From Phycisphaerales bacterium (GTDB lineage Bacteria > Planctomycetota > Phycisphaerae > Phycisphaerales > UBA1924), in assembly GCA_035627955.1 (NCBI GenBank), contig DASPKU010000001.1:434001-498000 (forward strand): a stretch of 64,000 bases of DNA, read 5' to 3'. The notes under the pieces were generated by a model that was given only the letters and a program-made list of their open reading frames with translations, ran no database searches and was not told the DNA's origin. Shown piece after piece: positions 17,488 to 26,467 of the stretch. Numbering within the stretch: the stretch's first letter is position 1; every line of letters begins with the position of its first letter. A program made the position numbers and the translations under genes.

Positions 17488-17865
17488 CCGGTTGGGGCGG
17501 CGGGTGCTCGCGCGCTTCCGTCGCCAAACCAGATTGAGCTGCTGCATCAGGGCGCCCGCGCTGGTGTCAGATCGGGGCCGGGGCCAGGCATGTGTGCCTG
17601 GAGGGACCGTGCACCTCCATTCCGGAGGATCGGGCCAGCGGCACAGCCCGCCCCCTGGCCTGTGGGGCCACTCGTAGGCCGCGCAGGTGCATGACGGGCA
17701 GTTTGTCCGGCACTGCGGCCCAGACCATCCCGCGGGCCTTCGGCCCCCATGCGAGGCACACCGACCGAGCGAGTCTCCCCAGACCGCCCACCTCGTGCAC
17801 GGGCAACCATTCCGCATGGTTGCACGGCATCGTCTCACTTCCGCTGCTCGATCGCTGTACGCCAT
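17479..17865 (-). CDS. Small Cys/His protein of the HGG type
   Basis: 128 residues from ATG 17865 with AGGA just upstream. The start reads VRRCRATMRNGCPCTRWAV and then GRCASHGGRR, the C...G..C......C..HGG pattern of small zinc-binding proteins common on mobile elements. A second Cys cluster follows (CRTNCPSCTCAAYEW, then HRPGGGLCRWPDPP). The C-terminus is basic. It is convergent with the cassette and overlaps its last gene by nine bases. Proteins of this kind are often next to integrase genes, but their role is unknown. The longer frame to 18183 has no support. Confidence 0.6.
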   Translation of the reverse strand: MAYSDRAAEVRRCRATMRNGCPCTRWAVWGDSLGRCASHGGRRPAGWSGPQCRTNCPSCTCAAYEWPHRPGGGLCRWPDPPEWRCTVPPGTHAWPRPRSDTSAGALMQQLNLVWRRKRASTRRPNRSA

Positions 17866-18074
17866 TTTCCTACACTTCACACAGCGTTCCCGGGTGTCGC
17901 CTCGAATCGGGTTCCAGTTTACCGGCGCTTCGAGAAGAGATGGATCAGTATCGATTCGAGGAGCCCGGAGCCCAAGTTGAGCCGGTCCCGACCCGTGTGT
18001 GCGCCAGAGTCTGCGCCGCAATCTCGAGCCCGTTTGATTCCCTGATTTTCCGACCTGTTCGAAACTCGCGGTGA

Positions 18075-20528
18075 TTAGGAGCCGGTTCCGAGCGGCGTTC
18101 GACGCAGCCGCAGGCTGTTCAGCACCACCGACACGCTCGAGAATGCCATTGCCCCGCTGGCGATGATCGGGCTGAGAAGCCATCCGGTCGCCGGGTAGAG
18201 CACGCCCGCGGCAATCGGGATGCCCACGACGTTGTAGATGAAGGCCCAGAAGAGGTTCTGGCGGATGGTCCGCATGGTGGCCCGGGAGAGGGCGATGGAT
18301 TCGGGGATGGCATTGAGGTCGCCGCTGAGGATGGTGATGTCCGCGGCCTCGATCGCCACGTCGGTGCCGGTGCCCATGGCCAGGCCCACGTCGGCCTGGG
18401 CGAGGGCGGGGGCGTCGTTGATGCCGTCACCCACCATCCCAACCGCGAGGCCCTGCGATTGCAGCTTGCGGACGTGCTCGGCCTTGTGCTCGGGAAGGAC
18501 CTCCGCGAAAACGAGCTCGGGAGGGAGGCCGACCTGAGCAGCGACCGCCCCGGCGGTGTGGGCGTTGTCGCCGGTGATCATCGCGACTCGCAGGCCCATG
18601 CCTTGAAGGCGGGCTATCGCGGCTCGTGAACTCGGCTTGATGGGGTCGGCGACTGCGACGAGCCCCGCGGCCTTGCCGTCGATGGCCGCGTACATGGGGG
18701 TCTTGCCGGCGGCCGCGAGCTCCTTTGCGATCGGTTCCAGCGGGGCCGTGTCGATTCCGCGCTGAGCAAGGAGCTGTCGCTTGCCCGCGAGCACGCTGTG
18801 CCCATCGACCGTGGCCTCGATGCCGTGGCCGACCACCGCGTTGAACGACGACGGCTCCGACAGCTGGATCCCTCGTTCAGCTGTCCCGCGCACAATCGCG
18901 TCCGCAAGAGGGTGCTCGCTGCGGCGTTCGGCGGAGGCGACCAGACGCAGGAAGCTGGGCTCGTCGAACCCGGGCAACACTCGGACATCGGTCAGCGCGG
19001 GCTTGCCGCGGGTGATGGTGCCGGTCTTGTCGAGGATGATTGCAGAGAGCTTGTGGGCGGTCTCGAGCGCTTCGCCACCCTTGATGAGGATCCCGTGCTC
19101 GGCACCGCGGCCCGTGCCCACCATTATCGCGGTCGGCGTCGCCAACCCGAGGGCGCACGGGCAGGCGATGATGAGGACCGACACAGAGGTGAGCAGGGCC
19201 ATGTTCAGGCGGATCTCGGGCGGCGAAATCGCGAACCACACCACGAATGTGACCGCCGCGATCACCAGCACTGCCGGGGTGAACACGCCGCTGATGCGGT
19301 CGGCCAGGCGGGCGATCGGTGCCTTGCTGCCCTGGGCCTCCTGCACGAGCCGGACGATCTGCTGGAGGGCGGTATCCTCGCCGACCTTGGTGGCGGTGAA
19401 CCGGATGGCGCCCGTCCCGTTGATGGTCGCTCCGAAGACGGGGTCGCCGGCGTGCTTCTCGACGGGCACGCTTTCGCCGGTGAGCATGGACTCGTCCACG
19501 GAGGTGGAGCCATTCTCGATGCGGCCATCCACCGGGATCTTCTCGCCCGGGCGGACGATCACCGCGTCACCGACAAGCACCTGCTCGACGGGGATGTCCT
19601 GCTCGACCCCAGCGCGGATCACGCGGGCCGTTCTCGCTTGGAGGCCAAGGAGCCGCTGTATGGCCGCGCCGGTACGTCCAGTAGCCTTGGCCTCGAGCAG
19701 CTTGCCGACGAGGATGAGAACGATGATGGCGGCGGCCGCCTCGTAGTACACGGGCACCATGGGCGCGCCGTGTTGCATCCCGTCATTGACCTGTGCCGCC
19801 GCGAAGAACCCGGGCCAGATGGTGGCGGCGACGGAGTAGAGGTACGCGGCCCCGGTGCCCATCGCGACCAAGCTGTCCATGTTGGCGCGGAAGTGTTTGA
19901 GGCCCTTCCATGCGCTGCGGAAGAACTGAGCACCGCACCAAAACATTACGGGGGTGGTCAGGGCGAGCTGGAGCCAGTTGATCCAGGGCTTGTTGAGCGC
20001 CTCGATAGCCCCGTGCGACATCGCGATCACCAGGACCGGGATGGAGAGAACAGTGCCGACGATGACCTTCCAGAGCAGGGTGCGCTGCTCGTCGGCGTTG
20101 ACGTGCATGTGCTCAGCGTGCTCGTCCCCGCCGGTGCCGTGGTGCGAGTGGTCGTGATGGGAGCTGTGGGCGACATTCGCGCCAGCGGCGGGTCGCCTGG
20201 GGGAGGGGAGCTTCGCCTCGTACCCGACATCTCGGACGGTCTCCACCAGCTTCGCGGGCGAGGTCGCCGCTGCGTCATAGTGGACCGTGGCCGTCTTGGT
20301 CGCAAAGTTCACGTTGGCGCCGGAGACTCCGGGGGCCTTCGCGAGCGCCCTCTCGATCATGTTGGCGCAGGAAGCGCAGGACATCCCGCTGACTGGGAGG
20401 TCCAGGCGTTGAACGGCCGGAGCGGCGACGGCCGCCTCAGCCCCCTTGTGGCCGTGATGGTGATCGTGGGTGGGCGCAGGAGGAGCGCCCGCCGTGGACG
20501 CGGCGTGATGTCCGTGGTTGTGGTTCAT
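18075..20528 (-). CDS. copA: Copper-translocating P1B-type ATPase
   Basis: 817 residues. A His-rich N-terminus ([15 protein letters not shown]) is followed by one HMA domain with GMSCASC (48-54). The membrane domain carries the ACPCALG copper site (about 455). Phosphorylation motif DKTGT lies near 499, GDGIND near 700, and a second linker histidine cluster ([11 protein letters not shown]) precedes the first helix. The order fits Cu(I) exporters of the inner membrane that use ATP to expel copper. The gene follows csoR by 17 bases and lies in an operon with csoR and a CopZ-like chaperone, all downstream of a CsoR-like palindrome, so copper induction is expected. All key residues are intact. Confidence 0.96.
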   Translation of the reverse strand: MNHNHGHHAASTAGAPPAPTHDHHHGHKGAEAAVAAPAVQRLDLPVSGMSCASCANMIERALAKAPGVSGANVNFATKTATVHYDAAATSPAKLVETVRDVGYEAKLPSPRRPAAGANVAHSSHHDHSHHGTGGDEHAEHMHVNADEQRTLLWKVIVGTVLSIPVLVIAMSHGAIEALNKPWINWLQLALTTPVMFWCGAQFFRSAWKGLKHFRANMDSLVAMGTGAAYLYSVAATIWPGFFAAAQVNDGMQHGAPMVPVYYEAAAAIIVLILVGKLLEAKATGRTGAAIQRLLGLQARTARVIRAGVEQDIPVEQVLVGDAVIVRPGEKIPVDGRIENGSTSVDESMLTGESVPVEKHAGDPVFGATINGTGAIRFTATKVGEDTALQQIVRLVQEAQGSKAPIARLADRISGVFTPAVLVIAAVTFVVWFAISPPEIRLNMALLTSVSVLIIACPCALGLATPTAIMVGTGRGAEHGILIKGGEALETAHKLSAIILDKTGTITRGKPALTDVRVLPGFDEPSFLRLVASAERRSEHPLADAIVRGTAERGIQLSEPSSFNAVVGHGIEATVDGHSVLAGKRQLLAQRGIDTAPLEPIAKELAAAGKTPMYAAIDGKAAGLVAVADPIKPSSRAAIARLQGMGLRVAMITGDNAHTAGAVAAQVGLPPELVFAEVLPEHKAEHVRKLQSQGLAVGMVGDGINDAPALAQADVGLAMGTGTDVAIEAADITILSGDLNAIPESIALSRATMRTIRQNLFWAFIYNVVGIPIAAGVLYPATGWLLSPIIASGAMAFSSVSVVLNSLRLRRTPLGTGS

Positions 20529-20545
20529 GGCTTGCTCGGTTGGTG

Positions 20546-20908
20546 TTACCTGGCGATCTTCGACATGAGGTCGGTCAGCTCGTCGATCATCTCGGTCTGG
20601 GCTTTCGCGTCGCCGGAGGTGAGGGCCGCGGAGGCGCAGTGCTTCATGTGGTTCTTGAGCAGGTTCTTGGCGACGACACGCAGTGACTCCTGCACCGCCG
20701 TGATCTGTGTGATGATGTCCGCGCAGTATCGATCCTGCTCGATCATCCGGGCGATGCCGCGCACCTGACCCTCGGCGCGCTTCAGGCGCAGGGTGTTGGC
20801 TGCCTTCAGGTCTGCATCAACGGCGTGAGCGAGCCGCTCACCGGGCGCGGCTGGATCAGAGTGGCACCCGCAGGCGGGGCTCGGAGTCGAATCGTTCTTG
20901 GAGGGCAT
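20546..20908 (-). CDS. csoR: CsoR-type copper-sensing repressor
   Basis: 120 residues from ATG 20908; the longer frame to 20977 has no advantage. The core matches the CsoR/RcnR four-helix family: [19 protein letters not shown], then C62, with H87 and C91 at the C-x24-H-x3-C spacing that defines the Cu(I) site. The N-terminal 25 residues contain extra Cys and His (ACGCHSD). Such tetramers bind GC-flanked palindromes without copper and release them when Cu(I) binds. Two matching palindromes lie about 350-510 bp upstream, so it probably controls both copper operons. It lies between the CopZ-like gene and copA. Confidence 0.93.
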   Translation of the reverse strand: MPSKNDSTPSPACGCHSDPAAPGERLAHAVDADLKAANTLRLKRAEGQVRGIARMIEQDRYCADIITQITAVQESLRVVAKNLLKNHMKHCASAALTSGDAKAQTEMIDELTDLMSKIAR

Positions 20909-20949
20909 GGTTGTGCTCCGGGTTGTGGCTGAGTGGAGGCGTCTGAGAG

Positions 20950-21225
20950 TCAGTTGCAGCAGCAGCCGGTCCCGCACGACCGCGCCGGCTTCGTTTCATT
21001 TTCCGGTGCGACGGCTGCCTTGTACCCGACGCTCGCTAGCTCATCGACTGCCTGCTTGAGGGCGTCTTCCGAGGCCGCGCGGACCGTGGCACTGCCCACC
21101 TGGACATCAACAACGGTCAGGCCGGGGATCCCGGACAGGGTGCGTGTAACCCGGGACACGCAGTGGCCGCAGGTCATTCCGTCGATGGTCAGGGTTCGGG
21201 TGGCTGACTGGGAGAGGGTGGACAT
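20950..21225 (-). CDS. copZ: CopZ-like copper chaperone with Cys-rich tail
   Basis: 91 residues from ATG 21225. A single HMA domain carries GMTCGHC (16-22), the Cu(I)-binding loop, with the expected beta-alpha-beta-beta-alpha-beta length. The C-terminus ends in CGTGCCCN, an added Cys cluster that could hold more copper. It is the first gene of the leftward operon (CopZ-like, csoR, copA) and starts 29 bases from the CsoR-like palindrome. It is likely to deliver Cu(I) to the ATPase in the cytoplasm; the exact partner is inferred. Confidence 0.88.
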   Translation of the reverse strand: MSTLSQSATRTLTIDGMTCGHCVSRVTRTLSGIPGLTVVDVQVGSATVRAASEDALKQAVDELASVGYKAAVAPENETKPARSCGTGCCCN

Positions 21226-21253
21226 GATTGGCTCCTTTGAATTGGCCTGTTGA

Positions 21254-21273
21254 GTATACCCCCACAGGGTATA
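21254..21273. promoter_or_regulatory. CsoR-like operator of the leftward copper operon
   Basis: GTATACCCCCACAGGGTATA is a near-perfect inverted repeat (TATACCC...GGGTATA), the pattern known for CsoR sites. On the reverse strand it overlaps a probable -10 box (ATATAC, with TTGTGG 17 bases upstream), so a bound repressor would block the promoter. Confidence 0.7.
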
Positions 21274-21360
21274 TCGTCCAATGATCCGTCCCCACAATCC
21301 AGACGGATGCACAAAATAAGGGCCCAAGGCGGCGACTTCGTGAGTTCTCGGTGGCGGCAG

Positions 21361-21416
21361 TTGACCGATTCGAATGACGGGGTATGCTCTCTCCGTCCGA
21401 TATACCCCCCGGGGGC
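21361..21416 (+). promoter_or_regulatory. Promoter and CsoR-like operator of the rightward copper operon
   Basis: TTGACC (21361-21366), 16 bases, then TATGCT (21383-21388) form a sigma-70-like promoter. Immediately downstream lies ATATACCCCCCGGGGG (about 21400-21415), a second CsoR-like palindrome, and GGGGTATG overlaps the -10 region as a half site. This fits repression of the secreted copper genes by the same CsoR. Confidence 0.6.
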
Positions 21417-21471
21417 TCCCATCTGGACCCGCGGGACCTCCCGAAGTGTGCTAGCCTCTTGAGAGTCACCG

Positions 21472-21870
21472 ATGGCACTCGCCTCCGTCATGTTGAGACT
21501 CTTGCTCGCGGTCACCCTGGCGTGCTGGATGCCGCTCTGCATGTGCAGGACGGCGGGGGCGGCCGAGGTAGCCTCCGCCTGCTGCTCCAAGCGCACAGAG
21601 CGCGCCTGCTGCCAGAGTGAAGACAAGCAGTCCGGCAAGCCATGCAAGCACGACGGTTCCTGCGCGTGCAGCAAGCGGGCGTCGTACGTGGGCCCGCAGG
21701 TCGATCAGTTCACGCCCGAGCTCCCGGTCCTCCTCCAGGTGCTGACCTGGCCACCGGCGTACATGCGGGTACTTGCCCCGGCAGAGTTCAGCCCTCCCAG
21801 TGTGGCCGCGGTGGCTCCGCCGATGCCGCCGACTTCCCTGTTGCGCCAGCACTGCGCGCTCGTCGTGTAG
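21472..21870 (+). CDS. Secreted Cys-rich small protein of the copper island
   Basis: 132 residues from ATG 21472. The N-terminus is a signal peptide (VMLRLLLAVTLACWMPLCMC, cut near TAGAAEV), perhaps with a lipid-modified cysteine. The mature part has about eleven cysteines in short groups (SACCSKRTERACC, CKHDGSCACSK), good soft-metal ligands, then a proline-rich tail (PPSVAAVAPPMPP). As first gene behind the CsoR-controlled promoter, it may bind periplasmic copper. No named family recognised. Confidence 0.7.
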   Translation: MALASVMLRLLLAVTLACWMPLCMCRTAGAAEVASACCSKRTERACCQSEDKQSGKPCKHDGSCACSKRASYVGPQVDQFTPELPVLLQVLTWPPAYMRVLAPAEFSPPSVAAVAPPMPPTSLLRQHCALVV

Positions 21871-21990
21871 CAGGCAGGTAACCCTGCCCTCCCGCTCTAA
21901 TCCCAAATTCTGACTGGTGTGTGGCCCTTCGCGCCCCGCCGCGACCAGTGCCCACGCTGAATGCTCAACCTCCAATCGAAAGGTCCCGCG

Positions 21991-22344
21991 ATGAGTCTGT
22001 TTCTTCGTCTCGCGTCTGTCTCGGTCGTTCTCTCCATCCTGGGTTTGGCGGGCTGCGCCAGCCGCGCCGTCGAGGCCCGTCCGGGGCAGGTGGCACAGTC
22101 CAGTGCCGGACCGCTGGACGCCGCTTCGGCCACCCTGATTGTGCACGGCATGAGCTGCCCGCTGTGCGCCACCAACGTGGACAAGCAGCTCCTCGAGGTT
22201 CCCGGCGTGGCGGATGCCTCGGTGGACATGGGCACGGGGCAGGTGAAGGTGACGTTCGTGCCCGGCGCGAGCGTGACACGCAAGCAGCTTGAGGACGCCG
22301 TGTACAAGAGCGGGTTCACCCTTGCCGAGGTGCGCATCCCATGA
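21991..22344 (+). CDS. Lipoprotein with HMA copper-binding domain
   Basis: 117 residues from ATG 21991. The signal peptide ends in the lipobox LAGC (19-22). Residues about 48-115 are one HMA domain with GMSCPLC (53-59), so this is an extracytoplasmic, membrane-tethered form of a CopZ-like domain. It lies 120 bases after the Cys-rich gene and overlaps the next gene (ATGA). It probably binds or passes copper in the periplasm; the direction of transfer is unknown. Confidence 0.85.
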   Translation: MSLFLRLASVSVVLSILGLAGCASRAVEARPGQVAQSSAGPLDAASATLIVHGMSCPLCATNVDKQLLEVPGVADASVDMGTGQVKVTFVPGASVTRKQLEDAVYKSGFTLAEVRIP

Positions 22345-23174
22345 GACGCCCCACCCTGACAGCCGCTGCGCTCGCGCTGGGCCTCCTCCCGGCCGTCGCG
22401 CTCGCCCAGGAGGCGACAAACACCCCCGCGGCCACGCAGCCCAGCCAGGGCAAGTGGTACGTGCGCGAGAAGCTCCAGTACATGCGTCTGGGTGACGATC
22501 CATCGCCGCATGACCGCGAGATTGAGGAGGTCGTCGCCACCACGGCGCTGACCTATGGCGTCTCACGCGAGCTCTCCGCGACCGTCACCGTGCCCGTGGT
22601 CGCCTCGTGGGAGGAGGGGCACATGGGCGACGAGGACCGGTTCGGCACCTTCGACTCCTCGCTCTCACTGAAGTGGCGCCCACTCCAGTGGGACCTGAGC
22701 CCGGTGGACTCGGTGCGGGTCGCGTTTTTCGGCGGCGCGGAGCTGCCGACCGGCACGGGGGACCTATCGAGCCACTCGCTCGACCCCTTCGTCGGGACCG
22801 TGTTCACGGCCATCCTGGGGAGGCACGGGATCAACCAGTCCCTCCAGTACAAGTTCAACACGGGTGGCGATGAGTTCAACATGCGCCCGGGCGACGGCCC
22901 CGACGACGCCCTGCGGTACGACACCGCGTACCTGTTCCGGCTGGCGCCGGAGCAATACTCGGCGGACACCACGGCCGCGACCTACCTCACGTTCGAGCTC
23001 AATGGCCTCTACGAGACGGGGGGCGACAACGAGGTGCTCATCGGCCCCGGGATCCTCTACGAGGCCCGCACGTTCGCGCTGGAGGCGAGCGTTGGCTTGC
23101 CCGTGATCCAGGACGTAGACCAGCGGCCCGAGACTGACTTCGTGCTCACGCTCGGGTTCCGCTTCCTTTTCTGA
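22341..23174 (+). CDS. Outer-membrane beta-barrel protein of the copper island
   Basis: 277 residues from ATG 22341 (overlap with the HMA lipoprotein gene). It has a signal peptide (MRRPTLTAAALALGLLPAVALAQ) and then many short amphipathic strands (ELSATVTVPVVASWEE, VRVAFFGGAELPTGTG, FVLTLGFRFLF), ending in an aromatic residue as outer-membrane barrels do. The pattern resembles transporter-like barrels of the MetA-pathway phenol-degradation family. It could let copper or small molecules pass the outer membrane. Substrate unknown. Confidence 0.78.
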   Translation: MRRPTLTAAALALGLLPAVALAQEATNTPAATQPSQGKWYVREKLQYMRLGDDPSPHDREIEEVVATTALTYGVSRELSATVTVPVVASWEEGHMGDEDRFGTFDSSLSLKWRPLQWDLSPVDSVRVAFFGGAELPTGTGDLSSHSLDPFVGTVFTAILGRHGINQSLQYKFNTGGDEFNMRPGDGPDDALRYDTAYLFRLAPEQYSADTTAATYLTFELNGLYETGGDNEVLIGPGILYEARTFALEASVGLPVIQDVDQRPETDFVLTLGFRFLF

Positions 23175-23200
23175 CACTCTGCCCACGCGAAAGGACCACC

Positions 23201-23536
23201 ATGACACGGATCCTCTCCCTTACTGCCATTCACCTGCTCGCCGGCTGCTCCAACCACGGCGCCATCGCGACCTCAGCTGACCACCCGGCGAACCCGGATG
23301 CGGGCGGGCACGTCGATACACAACGGCAACGTCCAGCGGCAACCCCACCCTCCACAACCCATGACCACGCAGCCCATAAGCAGGCGCACCCTCCCACGTC
23401 CGCCGCTGAGCCACAAGCGGGGACCTTGTACATGTGCCCGATGCACTCCAAGGTCACCAGCCGCAACCCCGAGGACCGCTGCCCCGAGTGCGGGATGAAG
23501 ATCAATCAGCCAGTGCCGCCGGAGACCCCCAAGTGA
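23201..23536 (+). CDS. Lipoprotein with heavy-metal-binding CPMH...CPECGM domain
   Basis: 111 residues from ATG 23201. The lipobox LAGC places a lipid anchor at C16. A His- and Pro-rich linker (HDHAAHKQAH) leads to YMCPMHSKVTSRNPEDRCPE and then CGMKI, the heavy-metal-binding domain also found in CusB-type adaptors and copper ATPases. Here it stands alone at the end of a short lipoprotein. Its stop overlaps the TolC-like start (GTGA), so it may feed metal to the efflux duct. No RND pump or CusB is present nearby. Confidence 0.85.
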   Translation: MTRILSLTAIHLLAGCSNHGAIATSADHPANPDAGGHVDTQRQRPAATPPSTTHDHAAHKQAHPPTSAAEPQAGTLYMCPMHSKVTSRNPEDRCPECGMKINQPVPPETPK

Positions 23537-24954
23537 GAGCTCACATCGCTGGCATTCTCCTCTCGGCTGGCGGGCTCGTTGGCTGCGCCCGAATGACACC
23601 CGGGCTCGGCTTCGACGAGGTCTCGCGAGGGATCGAGTCACGCACCGAGGCCCGCGTGGCGTGGGACCGCGGTACTGGCGAGGACCAGCAGGCCAGGGCT
23701 GCGGTCTCTGAACTCCTGGGCAAGGAGCTCACGGCCGATTCCGCAGTCCAGGTCGCCCTCCTCAATAACCGTGAGCTTCAGGCCATCTATGAGGACTTGG
23801 ACATCGCGCAGGCCGACCTCGTCCGCGCCGGGCTGCTCCAGAACCCCGTGTTCAGCGGGACGCTGCGGTTCGACACCGAGGGGGGCGGCACCGGCATGGA
23901 CCTCGATGTGTCGCAGGAGTTCCTGTCGCTGCTCACGATGTCGCTGCGGAAGTCGCGGGCAGGGGCGGCGTTCGAGGCTGCCAAGGTACGGGTCACCCGC
24001 GCGGCGGTGGACACCGCCTTCGAGACCAGGGCCGCGTTCTATGAGTGGCAAGCAGCGGAGGAGGTGAAGGGTCTCCGGGGGACGATTGAGCAGGCAACCG
24101 CCGCGTCCGCCGAACTCGCCCAGCGACTCTTCGATGCGGGCAACACGCGCGAGCTCGACCTACTCAGCGAGCGAGCCCTCCACGAGCAGGCCAAGCTCGA
24201 CCTCGAGACGGCCGCGGCGAACGCGGTTCAGGCACGCGAGCGGCTTAACGCCCTCATGGGCGTTTGGGGCGCGGACCTTGGTTGGACAGCGGCCTCCCGT
24301 CTCCCACAGCCGCCGGCATCCGACAGCGACTTGGAAGGCTTGGAGCGGCGCGCGGTGGCGGAGAGCCTCGAGCTCGCGGAGGCGCGGGCTCTGGTGGAGC
24401 AGGCCGCCGTGGGTGCTCGGCTCGCTCGCCCTCTCGCCTGGCTCAACGAATCGGAGGTGGGAGTCGCCGCCGAAAGGGAGATCGAGGGCCACTGGTCCGT
24501 CGGGCCGTCATTCAGTGTCCCCATCCCAATCTTCGACTTCGGGGGTGCGGCGGCAGGTGAGGGCGGCGCCCGTTTGCGGCAGGCGGTTCAGCGCTACTAC
24601 GCCGCCGCGGTCCGGCTCCGGGCCTCCGCCCGGGCGGCCGAGGCGGCGCTGCAATCAGCCCGGGCTCGCGTGCTCCAGCACCAGACCGTCATCCTGCCCC
24701 TTCACGAGCGCATCGTGAATCACGCGCAGCTCCAGTTCAACGCGATGCAGGTTTCGGGGTTCCAGCTCCTCCAGGCCAAGCGGGACCAGATCAACGCGGC
24801 CGCGGCGTCGATCGAGGCCCTGCGAGACTACTGGACGGCTCGCGCGGGCGTTCAGCGGGCCATCGCGGGATCACCCACCACTCTCTCATCGGCATCGTCG
24901 AGCACCTCGGGACGCACCACAACCGGCGCCGGCAGCGGCGCAGGAGGGCACTGA
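23533..24954 (+). CDS. TolC-family outer-membrane efflux lipoprotein (CusC-like)
   Basis: 473 residues from GTG 23533, which overlaps the previous stop; the longer frame from 23434 is out of place inside that gene. The lipobox LVGC gives C18 as the lipid anchor, as in CusC. Two OEP repeats are visible, each of long helices with alanine-rich heptads (VQVALLNNRELQAIYEDLDI; FDAGNTRELDLLSERALHEQ) and a conserved PIPIFDFGG before the second. TolC proteins form the outer-membrane duct of tripartite pumps, so an inner pump encoded elsewhere would be needed. It overlaps the multicopper oxidase start. Confidence 0.9.
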   Translation: MRAHIAGILLSAGGLVGCARMTPGLGFDEVSRGIESRTEARVAWDRGTGEDQQARAAVSELLGKELTADSAVQVALLNNRELQAIYEDLDIAQADLVRAGLLQNPVFSGTLRFDTEGGGTGMDLDVSQEFLSLLTMSLRKSRAGAAFEAAKVRVTRAAVDTAFETRAAFYEWQAAEEVKGLRGTIEQATAASAELAQRLFDAGNTRELDLLSERALHEQAKLDLETAAANAVQARERLNALMGVWGADLGWTAASRLPQPPASDSDLEGLERRAVAESLELAEARALVEQAAVGARLARPLAWLNESEVGVAAEREIEGHWSVGPSFSVPIPIFDFGGAAAGEGGARLRQAVQRYYAAAVRLRASARAAEAALQSARARVLQHQTVILPLHERIVNHAQLQFNAMQVSGFQLLQAKRDQINAAAASIEALRDYWTARAGVQRAIAGSPTTLSSASSSTSGRTTTGAGSGAGGH

Positions 24955-26438
24955 TGAACGCCTCACAGCCGCATGACGCGCATGCTCCCGGGCTCACTCG
25001 CAGGACCCTTCTTGGCGGGGCCGCTCTCGCCGGTGGTGCCTTCCTCGCGGCGCGGGCTTCGGCCCAGGTACATCAGCACCAGCAGCACGGCCCTGCTCAG
25101 CCTGGCGAAACAAACCCAGCCCGTGACAACGTACCGGCGCAGAACGCGGTGCAGCCCCCGGGCGAGCCGGGGAAGGACTACACACCGGTCATCGTCCCCA
25201 ACGGTTGGACGCTCCCGTACAAGGTCGTGGACGGCGTGAAGGTGTTCCACCTTGTGGCCGAGGAGGTCGATCACGAGTTTGCGCCGGGTCTCGTGGCCCG
25301 CTGCTGGGGGTACAACGGCTCGGTGCACGGGCCAGTGATCGAGGCCGTAGATGGGGACCATGTCCGCATCTACGTCACCAACAGGCTCAAGGCGCCGACA
25401 ACGGTGCACTGGCATGGCGTGCTGCTCCCCAGCGGCATGGACGGCGTGGGCGGCCTCTCCCAGAAGGCGATCATGCCCGGGGAGACGTTCCGGTACGAGT
25501 TCACCCTCCGCCAGCACGGCACGCTGATGTACCACTCGCACCACGACGAGATGACGCAGATCGGGCTCGGGATGACCGGGCTGTTCGTGATCCACCCCCG
25601 GCGGCAGCAGGGCCCTCGCCCCGACCGTGACTTCGCGATCCTGCTGCATGAGTGGTTCATCCCCGTGGGCGCCAGCCGCCCCGACCCGAACGAGATGACC
25701 GACTTCAACGTGCTCACAATGAACGGGAGGTCATTCCCGGGCACAGAACCGCTGGTTGCCAAGCTCGGAGAACGGGTGCGCATCCGCCTGGGGAACCTCA
25801 GCCCCATGAGCCACCACCCGATCCACCTGCACGGCTACTACTTCGATGTGACCGAGACAGACGGCGGGGTCATCCCTGAAGCGGGCCGCTGGCCCGAGAC
25901 GGCCGTTATCGTGCCGGTCGGCAGCACGCGGACCATCGAGTTCACCGCCGACAACCCCGGCGACTGGGCCCTGCACTGCCACATGACGCACCACGTCATG
26001 AACCAGATGGGGCATGGCGTCCCGAACATGGTGGGCGTTGACGCGGCCGGTCTCGACGAGAAGGTGCGGCCGCTGCTGCCCGGGTACATGACCATGGGCC
26101 AGGCGGGCATGGGCGACATGGCGGAGATGGGCATGAAGGTGCCCCCAAACAGCATCCCCATGGTCGGCGGGGCCGGGCCCCACGACACCATCACCATGGG
26201 CGGTATGTTCACGATCCTCAAGGTCCGCGAGTCACTGCCCAACGGCTATGAGGACCCGGGCTGGTACGAGAACCCGCCGGGGACGCAGTCGGTCGCCGCG
26301 ACGCCCGAGGAGCTACGCCGGGACGGGATCAGGGACGACGCGAGCACCGCCCCGAGGCCGGCGGCACGCCGCGTCAGCCCGCCACCGCAGGCAGCCCCCA
26401 AAGAGCCACCGCCCTCCGGCCATCACCACGGCCATTGA
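24954..26438 (+). CDS. Multicopper oxidase, periplasmic (Tat signal)
   Basis: 494 residues from ATG 24954. A Tat signal with R16-R17 (TRRTLLGGAALAGGAFLAARA) suggests export in folded form. Cupredoxin copper motifs are present: HWHG, HSHHDE, HPIHLHGYYF and HCHMTHHVMNQM, which supply the type 1, 2 and 3 copper ligands. Met-rich and His-rich stretches (MTMGQAGMGDMAEMGM; C-terminal HHHGH) are typical of copper-tolerance oxidases that turn Cu(I) into less toxic Cu(II). It is the last gene of the rightward copper operon. Substrate other than Cu(I) is possible. Confidence 0.93.
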   Translation: MNASQPHDAHAPGLTRRTLLGGAALAGGAFLAARASAQVHQHQQHGPAQPGETNPARDNVPAQNAVQPPGEPGKDYTPVIVPNGWTLPYKVVDGVKVFHLVAEEVDHEFAPGLVARCWGYNGSVHGPVIEAVDGDHVRIYVTNRLKAPTTVHWHGVLLPSGMDGVGGLSQKAIMPGETFRYEFTLRQHGTLMYHSHHDEMTQIGLGMTGLFVIHPRRQQGPRPDRDFAILLHEWFIPVGASRPDPNEMTDFNVLTMNGRSFPGTEPLVAKLGERVRIRLGNLSPMSHHPIHLHGYYFDVTETDGGVIPEAGRWPETAVIVPVGSTRTIEFTADNPGDWALHCHMTHHVMNQMGHGVPNMVGVDAAGLDEKVRPLLPGYMTMGQAGMGDMAEMGMKVPPNSIPMVGGAGPHDTITMGGMFTILKVRESLPNGYEDPGWYENPPGTQSVAATPEELRRDGIRDDASTAPRPAARRVSPPPQAAPKEPPPSGHHHGH

Positions 26439-26467
26439 TCACACCCGCCCGACTTGTGACCGGTGTC

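Noticed and set aside
18798-20768. 656-residue forward ORF across copA
   Set aside because: Antisense to the copper ATPase with all P-type motifs on the reverse strand.
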